Below the pieces are notes generated by a model. The model was not told the origin of the DNA, searched no databases, and was given only the letters and a program-made list of their open reading frames with translations. Positions 56,775 through 64,000 of a DNA stretch of 64,000 nt are shown here, in pieces. The stretch's first letter is position 1. Every line of letters starts with the position of its first letter. This stretch comes from Polytrichum commune (taxonomy: Eukaryota > Streptophyta > Polytrichopsida > Polytrichales > Polytrichaceae), in the NCBI GenBank assembly GCA_950295325.1, contig OX485805.1, forward strand, positions 6,016,501 to 6,080,500. Reading direction: 5' to 3'. Position numbers and translations under genes: made by a program.

Positions 56775-59700
56775 TTATGGGTGTTGTGAATCCCATCCGG
56801 CCACGTCCACGTCCACGAGAGCCACGAGCTCCACCACGAGCTCTACCTCGGCCACGTCCAATGTTGGATGGTATAATATTCGTAACGGTATGGACTATAG
56901 TAGCGGTTTCTGTTGCCTCAATACATGGAGCATTTAATGTGGACTGTAGTATAGGACGCTTTTACATGCGTCGAAAAATTTGTCTAGATATATCTACCTC
57001 CATTGCTAGTGTAGTCAATGGTCTAACTCGTTCCAATACACGGCGTCCCTGTCACAATAAAACATTTTATAATCATAAGACATAAGTTAGATAATATATA
57101 TATACCAATAATAAACCTTATAGATTTATTTTATAGATTTTGCTTAACATAATATTATCCAAATAAGACAATTAAATTTTTTACCTGATGAGGCTCGGTC
57201 AAGGCTGTGGGAGTTTGTATTGCTTTCAATTGTTCTCGTTCATGCCTATGATACCAATTCCTAAACAATTGGATCAATTGTTTAGCTGTAACGCGATCTC
57301 CATATCTCAAGGCTAGTATTTCTGCCTCGGGTTCAGTAAGAAATGAAGGATGCTCCAAAAATATCGACCTCATGGCATTTTTAATATCTGCATGAACTTG
57401 TATTTTTTCTCGATATTTCTGCAACACATTGCAAGCATGATGGAATTTTTAGGCCAAAAATCAAACAAAATATCAATAGAACATTCATAAACTGGTATGG
57501 TAGAAACTTGATAAATATAGTATATTTAGAAACATACCGGAATCATATCATTGCATGACATTCGTAATCGAATATATTGTACGAGCATCTCCTTATCAAG
57601 GTCCATTTTGTCCCATTCCGCAGTCTATTAAAAATTTATAATATTAGTCATTATAAACATATATTCAACCCTTACAAAATCATAAATTAAATAATCAAAT
57701 ACAAACATAAGTTAGGACTTATCCCACGAATACGAGCTGAAGGACCCCCACGACCTGCACCTTGTGCAGAGTGCATAATCTTGGCTTCTCTATGTTTCTC
57801 TCTAAAACCTCATTTTTCAAGCGCCCTAGTGTAATAGGATGTGGTAGCCCACGAGAAATTTGCCCAGCGTGAGCCATTTGGATATGAAAATATGGAGTAA
57901 ATTGAACAAAACACTTGGAGGCATACCAACCAAACTCATGTGCCACATATGATAAGCTGTACAACCAACAAAAACCATATTAATATACAAAATGTATCAT
58001 TTAAATTAAATAAATAATAATAAATACATTGAAATCATATTATATGTTACATGTCATACCTTTCTTCCAAAGGCAGCTCCAATTCGAGTAATAAACTATC
58101 ATATGATTGTTGTAACATATCCAAACGTCGGTAAGCATCCCACATCTTATACATATACTCATAACGAGTACTACCCGCTCCGTCTCGCACCACCTTAACA
58201 ATACCCAATATAATAATAAAATATGTCAATGGTCAATTGAATTTATCACATAACGTTAAGTTTTTCGCCATCATAACATTCATAGGAAAAATAAATCAAA
58301 ACAAAGATGTTTTACCTCTAGTAAAATATCCATATGACGTAGTAAACGATCACTGATAATACCATCCGATTGACCATAATTCAACGACATATACTACCGA
58401 CTTTTTTTCTGCTTGCCCATTTGTAAAGTCACTTGGATATTCAAAGGTTGACTCTGCATATTTTTCAAAGGTAGATGTAAAAAATCGTTAATAAAATTTC
58501 AATTTTATATATTAAAAAATAATGAAATCCAAAAGTTCAAAACTAAACCTAAAAACTACAAATTACCTGCATACAAACACGAAGCTGATTAAACCGTGAT
58601 GTAGTCTTTGGATTAGCAATATCCAAGTCTTGAGCAAAACGTTCTAAATGTTGTATAAGCTTCATGATTGTTCGAATAGAAGCATGTCTTGTGCAATACA
58701 CGAAATCTTTCATCGGTGGGGGAGTAAGCTATTTATAAAATAAATATATGGGTTAAAATATAAATAAATCATTACATAAAATCATAAACCCTAAACCAAA
58801 ATATCTAACAATATTATAAAAAAGATGGAGGAAATAAAATTTACCTTATGTTCATTAATTAGGCCTATCCATAGGCCAATCCCGCAAAACAAGAATCTTG
58901 GGAACCAAAACACCTATCTCAATGGGAAGTATCTCTATCAAAGGCTCGTGCACTCCCACATCGGAAGGAATACTCGGATTTATCTCCTGGATAATATACA
59001 TTAAACATTAAATATTACCAACATTCAATAAGTTAAATTTTAAATTTTAAAGTAAATTTGAAGTTTATAAAAATCACTATATTCGTTAATTTGGGATTTT
59101 TTCGGCATTTTGAGACAGTTACAAATATAAGAACATGGATAAAATCACACAGAGTTTGGAGAATGTTGTAAGATGCAAATACTTTGAAGCGGGTGTTCAT
59201 ATCAAGAACCCAATTAAGAACTCATATCAAGATGGTTTAGGTAGGACGACCCAAACATTAGACGATGTTGTTGTGATTCATATATTAATTTGAGACAAGA
59301 GAAAGTCTCAAATTAATGAATATAGTGATAAAAACGTAAAAAATAAAAAATAATTGAAAAATAAAAATCTTTGTTATATAATTTGAAACATACCCTCAAC
59401 AATGATTCACGCATATAGTAAGTAGCCCCGATTGAAGATAAAGTATCAAGAGCATTGAGGTCAATATGGATGGCCACGTTTGTTGAGGTAGGTTTTGTTG
59501 AAAAACACCAAGGACATAAATTAAACCCTATCGCTGATGCAACACCTCTGGTCACCAAACCATAAGAGCATGCTAGGTCGTGACACTCAAAAAGTCGAAA
59601 CTGCATATGTCGATTATCAATGGTAATCCCTAGCTGCATGAGATCATGAAGCTGATCTAAGATGCATCCACCATTCGGATATGCTTCTCGATTAGCAATA

Positions 59701-61593
59701 TGAACGAGAACTTCTTTGTCTGAATCTTTTCCTTCAAACTTAGCAATTGAAATGCAAGACAACAACCCTTGATCATGAAGAAGCTCCAAACAAACCTCAC
59801 AAACTTGACACACATAAAATTCATCAATAATGTAATTCAACCAATCAAAGATAATAATATTTGTTGTAAAATATTAAATAAAATATTAAAATTAAATTAA
59901 AATTCAAAATTCAAAATATTAATATACATGACCTCCACGATTCCAATGACATCTGGAATCGATTCCCAATTTAAAATAGACCACACCCTGTAAGATTTCA
60001 CCTGAACGTTGCTCATATAATAAAATCATAAAAATACACTATGCCTCCACGCTATTACTTGACACCCAAATGTAACTCCATCTGTTCGTTGCCACCCTAA
60101 GCCATCGTCGGTTGCCTCTGTGATAAATTTATGTAAAAACACAATAAAATAAAATTAATGGCATCAAATCAATCATAATTCATCAATTTAAAATATTTAC
60201 CAATAAAAAATTAAATGCCTATATTATAACTTTAACAAGTTCAAATATTTTTTTTACATAGTCATTATCACATAAAAATTACAATATATATTTTTTATAG
60301 CATACACAATTTGCAAAAACAATGATTAAAACTTACATGGAGTCGTTCGATAACATTTTTGCTATTCACGTGCTTGAAAATTCTCATAGCGTCGATAGCC
60401 TTGATTGCCCTCAATGCCTTATGTGTAATGCCGGCGTCCACCATCAATAAGGAAAAAACCTCGGAATTGAAATACGACCGAATCTTATTTATAACCCGTT
60501 TTTCAATTACATCTTCTACTGAATTGGGCATAGTCTAATTTTCCATTGCTCGATCTAATCCCAATCTTTTCCGTAATTGATCATTTGATCCTTGAAATTC
60601 TATTGCCTTTTTAATATCAGTAACACCTAGCTCGTTTATAGGTATCCCAGTAACTGCAGAAGCAGAATAACAAATGCCCAACCACCACTCTCTCCTCCTT
60701 CGACCTCTATTTCCTCCCGACAAATCTTTCATAGCCATCCTCTTAGACCATTTAGGAATTAGATCCTCATCTTTTTGGATTCCGTCAATACAGTACATAT
60801 CAAAAAAATCACCAACACTCTCCAAAATGTTGGTTACCGCTAAGTCATCATCTTCCTCAACAATATCCACACCTAAGTTGGTAACCAAATCAACTTCTAC
60901 AGCTCCAAAAGACTTTCTAAGAGTCTCCCCATCACTATCCTCTAACCCATCGACTGGGGACACTATAGAATATTCCTCTATCAAATCCTCAAATAAATCC
61001 ACTGTCGTCCCATCTTGTACAAATCTAGTAAAACCTTGGTTCGAAGGTTGCTCAATATTCTGAAGTAAGTTACACTCGGAGCCCCTCAATAAATCCTTCT
61101 CGAAATTCCTCGGTAATTCCCTCTCGAAATCCCTCGGTAACTCCCTCTCGACATCCCTTGGTAACTCCCTCTCGACATCCCTTGGTAACTCCCTCTCGAC
61201 ATCTCTCGGTAACTCCCTCAGTAAATCTATCGAAGGTAATGGAAAAATAGAATGCGATGGCTCAACATGATGGTTCACAATAGTGTCGGCTCGAATCTGT
61301 GGAATACGTCTTTCAGTGCACTGCGAGACATTAACAGCTATTGTGGGGATAGACATAGGTAACGTACAAGAGACGGGTATAGAAGGCCTAGTAATCCCCA
61401 CTCCCCTCCTGCAGGACCTTACTACGCCTCCAACTGGAGTGAAAACAAGCCCATCTGTGAAAGGTGCCAAAGATGACAATATTGTTGGACATCGCGCCTG
61501 TGGACGTCTCGTAGAAGGTGGTAGAGATAAAGTGGAACAGTCAGATGCAGAAGTAACTCCCTCCATCTGGGTATAATACTCTGATACGCCCAA
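56775..61593 (-). pseudogene. large multi-exon transposase-like gene
   Basis: Minus-strand exons with GT/AG borders include 60337-61593, about 60050-60120, about 59935-59985, about 59400-59810, several small exons between 57155 and 58990, and a last exon 56775-57047. The first ATG of the long 5' exon is at 61564-61566. Features in order: five to six 8-residue repeats ELPRDVER, an acidic segment, then a core with TDGVTFGCQ, SYRVWSILNWESIPDVIG, SIAKFEGKDSDKEVLVHI, FRLFECHDLACSYGL and NLCPWCFST. The pattern of an Asp in a DGxx block, a CHDL-type block and a Cys pair CPWC resembles a group of large DDE transposases seen in plants and animals. The tail is RG-rich (GRGRGRARGGARGSRGRGRG). In-frame stops at 60535-60537 (TAG) and within the last exon (TAA, RRM-stop-KRP) show that it is broken. 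Confidence 0.6.
61099..61220 (-). repeat. 24-bp in-frame tandem repeat (ELPRDVER)
   Basis: Five to six copies of a 24-bp unit, for example CTCGGTAACTCCCTCTCGAC on the plus strand, encode ELPRDVER with DFER and NFEK variants at the downstream end. The repeat is a multiple of three, so copy-number change keeps the frame. Confidence 0.9.
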
Positions 61594-62988
61594 AAAATAT
61601 CCAAAAAATGTTAAAAATGCTAAATCTACTTATTTGACCTCAACATATATCTAAAAATGACATAATCAACATAAGACTTCTAATTCATATGATATTATGT
61701 AATGAATTGTTATATCACATTCAAACTAATTTAACCAACTTTGAAATAATATATATTGTATCTTGAATATTTATCAAATGCCTTAAATTATTTTAAAATT
61801 AAGTCCATCATTTAAGGATATTATTTATGTATTTATAATATCTCATAATATCTAAATATGTATAAAGTTCTTTATGGGCTACATTACTATTATACACAAC
61901 ATAATTATAAAGCTTACATGATATTAAGTATGCTTAAAATATTGAATTAAAACATACAATAATACCTTTAAGTAGCCAAATTGGGTTTAATATGCCTAAT
62001 CACAAATTATAACAAATTATCTTAAATATCTAAAATATATGAAAATATCTTAAACATATCTAAAATATGAAGATATTTACTAATGCTTCCAAAATTAAAA
62101 CATGTTCAACTATATTTTATACATCTAAATTAAATTAAGTAAACCTATTTATGCCTAAAATAGATTCAAATATCTTAAACATCTTAAATATAACAATTTA
62201 ATGATAATTTCATGTTATTTTAAATTATATATTGCAAAATGCTTCAAAATCTACCTATACAATGCATTAAATTATTATTAAATTGACAACATATTAAAAC
62301 ACATATATTAACACCCTCTTATTTGAGTCTACACGTACGTCCGCGTTGCCAAAAAATTTAGTACAACAAAAGAATTTGATATATGGTGTGAACTTCTCTA
62401 ACCGATCCGCTTAAAGTTTATTCCAAATCTATGGTTTAAAATCAATCTACAAATTCAATGGCTCAAATTCGTCCTTTATATTATAATTTATAATAAACTA
62501 GAATTAGAACGTGATGACTTAACATTATTGATTTATAGATCCCGTCTTGCCTCAAAGAAGACAACTTAACCTAAACCTACCTACTTCGTAGACAAAAGTC
62601 TTTTGGACTATCTTGTAGAAGATTTGTCTCATCTTCACGTTTTGTTTTATATGCAGCGGCCCGTATTGGTCGCCGCCGGATTTCTCTTTTGTTTTAGATT
62701 ACATTTTTGTTCCAAGATTATTCCAAATCGTTCCCAATAGAGGTTCCGGAAGACTTTTTTAAAAAGTACAATTCATTTGTTGACTTGCACGGGTTATTTT
62801 TTGTTGTTTAGTTGCTTTCTAGTTTTGTTTTGATCTTGACCTACTCTAGGTGAATATCTTTTTTTTGGCTTCTAGTGTTGGTTTTGTCTTTGAAACTTTA
62901 TATTAAATGTTAACTAGTAAAAGTATCTACCCAAATCATTCAAAAATAGGCTAAGTAAAATTTTATATGTAGTGTTACATTAGCTCTC
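61594..62988. other. AT-rich, no gene seen
   Basis: Very AT-rich DNA with many ATCTTAAA/TAAATAT-like words between 61620 and 62300. Nothing else supportable. Confidence 0.4.
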
Positions 62989-63030
62989 AAAAGAGCATCA
63001 AACCGGCACGCGCCGATTTGATGCTCTTTT
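62989..63030. repeat. 42-nt near-perfect hairpin
   Basis: AAAAGAGCATCAAACCGGC, loop ACGC, then GCCGATTTGATGCTCTTTT: a 19-bp stem with a single mismatch. The flanks do not extend the stem, so it is too short for a standard plant miRNA precursor. Confidence 0.9.
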
Positions 63031-63114
63031 AATGAGGTCAAATTGAGGCCGCTAAATAATGTTATGAAAAGGAGAGTTAGTATAGTAATCCTTATACTCT
63101 TTAAACACTTCCTT

Positions 63115-63348
63115 TCACACAAGACTAGGTACAAGCTGGGTTACTTGCTTGCGACCTTTACAATACTTAACAAAATGAATGTTATAGGATGCTACTAGAT
63201 ATGATAAGTGGAGATAATCCACAATAGGTCTTGATCCCTTCTCCCGCCTAGGAGCTTTCGATGGGCGAGGTGGCAATGACAACCCATTAGCATCCTCGGC
63301 CTCATCTCCATCTTCTTCCAAACGCACCACTATTGGAGCGATTGATGC
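63115..63348 (-). other. possible terminal exon of an unrecognised gene
   Basis: On the minus strand the acceptor TTTTTGTAG precedes an open frame of 77 codons ending in TGA (63115-63117): ASIAPIVVRLEEDGDEAED, then SLPPRPSKAPRREKGS and PIVDYLHLSYLVASYNIHF. The residue mix looks coding, but no family is recognised and upstream exons would be to the right, partly outside the window. Confidence 0.35.
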
Positions 63349-63653
63349 CTACAAAAAGAAAGACAAAATGAACATCTTGCATAAACCTCAACCATAATCA
63401 AAGACTACACATAGAATTTGGAAGCAAACAAAGACTTGAAGGAAGAATTGAAATGAAGAATGAAGGAGCTGGGATTGTATCAATTAGGCCCTTCCCTAAA
63501 CCATACCCTACTGCTGTTCATTTTCTACTGCTGTATACAATTCCAACTCCTTTTACAGTGACTACAGCAGTACATGTTGAGCTCGCAATCCCAGAAACGG
63601 AGAAGCACATCCTCACGGCCGGAAGCAAACCTGCAGTCCGAAGATACTAGAGT
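63349..63653. other. no supported gene
   Basis: A short plus-strand frame (63453-63650) has no recognised content. Confidence 0.35.
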
Positions 63654-63800
63654 CTGGGGAGATTTTTGGGCAAAATCGGCCGAGAACCTAGTGTTTCCAA
63701 GTCCAACCGATTACATGTTGACTTCTTCTGGTTCGTTTGCATTAATTTGAGGTGTATTCTATAAGTTCCTCTAAATTATGAGTAATTTTCCTATTGTTGA
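63654..63800 (+). repeat. third copy of the 53.4-kb repeat
   Basis: Shares GGGGAGATTTTTGGGCA, GAGAACCTAGTGTTTCCAA, GATTACATGTTGACTTCTTC and the AGTTCCTCTAAATTATGAGT segment with 53345-53480. Same orientation. Confidence 0.7.
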
Positions 63801-64000
63801 GTGGATGGAGAATCATGTCCAAAAGATGATAATGCTCGGCACAAATAAGAGTTGCAGAAGTTTCGACGTCACAAGATTTATCATACAGAGAGTGACGCCA
63901 GAAAAAAAGACCTTCAACTTGAACTCACAAGAAGTTTTAGCCACCAATGCAAATAAGAAGTACCAAGTGCAATCAGATCCTCCCAAATACGTCCCAAAAT

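Noticed and set aside
62989-63030. A miRNA precursor
   Set aside because: The stem is only 19 bp with a 4-base loop; plant precursors need a longer stem to release a miRNA duplex.

Overview
The window is nuclear DNA of a land plant. The evidence is an intronless histone H4 of plant type, U1 snRNA genes with the plant Sm-site region, two well-spliced plant genes (a GT106/O-fucosyltransferase-like protein and an RNase H1-like protein), a conserved plant coiled-coil protein, and a dense mixture of plant-style transposons (Stowaway MITE, tRNA-derived SINE, LINE, PIF/Harbinger, Ty3 LTR element). The species cannot be fixed from this sequence. The Ty3 element resembles retroelements I associate with non-flowering streptophytes more than with crops, but that is only an impression.

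Layout. 1-3.3 kb: a direct array of U1 snRNA units, two intact and one decayed. 4.6-7 kb: weak coding-like exons of unknown function, then histone H4 on the minus strand. 7.1-11.6 kb: a repeat patch with nested MITEs, a 1.1-kb foldback element with arms of about 480 bp, and a 380-bp element with extra copies of its own terminal repeat. 12.4-18.3 kb: an 11-exon O-fucosyltransferase-like gene (minus). 21.7-22.3 kb: coiled-coil protein (minus). 23.5-27.2 kb: MITE, SINE and LINE fragments. 28.4-31.1 kb: seven-exon RNase H1-like gene with a hybrid-binding domain (minus). 31.4-35.1 kb: AT-rich, no genes.

35.2-45.8 kb holds the most unusual object: a decayed Ty3/gypsy LTR retrotransposon (minus strand) whose polyprotein carries, besides gag, protease, RT-RNase H and integrase, a complete DNMT3-like cytosine-5 methyltransferase domain between protease and RT and a canonical C4HC3 PHD finger after the integrase. 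In this copy the catalytic Cys of the methyltransferase is Tyr, the protease is split by a 982-bp solo LTR with a perfect 5-bp target duplication, and the reading frame holds nine premature stops, eight of them TAG. The element therefore appears to have carried its own chromatin writer and reader and now lies inactive.

45.8-64 kb: AT-rich DNA with a roughly 20-nt-periodic degenerate repeat, a broken PIF/Harbinger transposase with a possible partner ORF, and then a roughly 10-kb interval bounded by copies of the same repeat. That interval holds two large convergent, broken genes: one (plus) with a coiled coil and a BAH-like segment, one (minus, many exons) with acidic tandem repeats, a Cys-pair transposase-like core and an RG-rich tail. 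I interpret it as a large, possibly undescribed DNA transposon.
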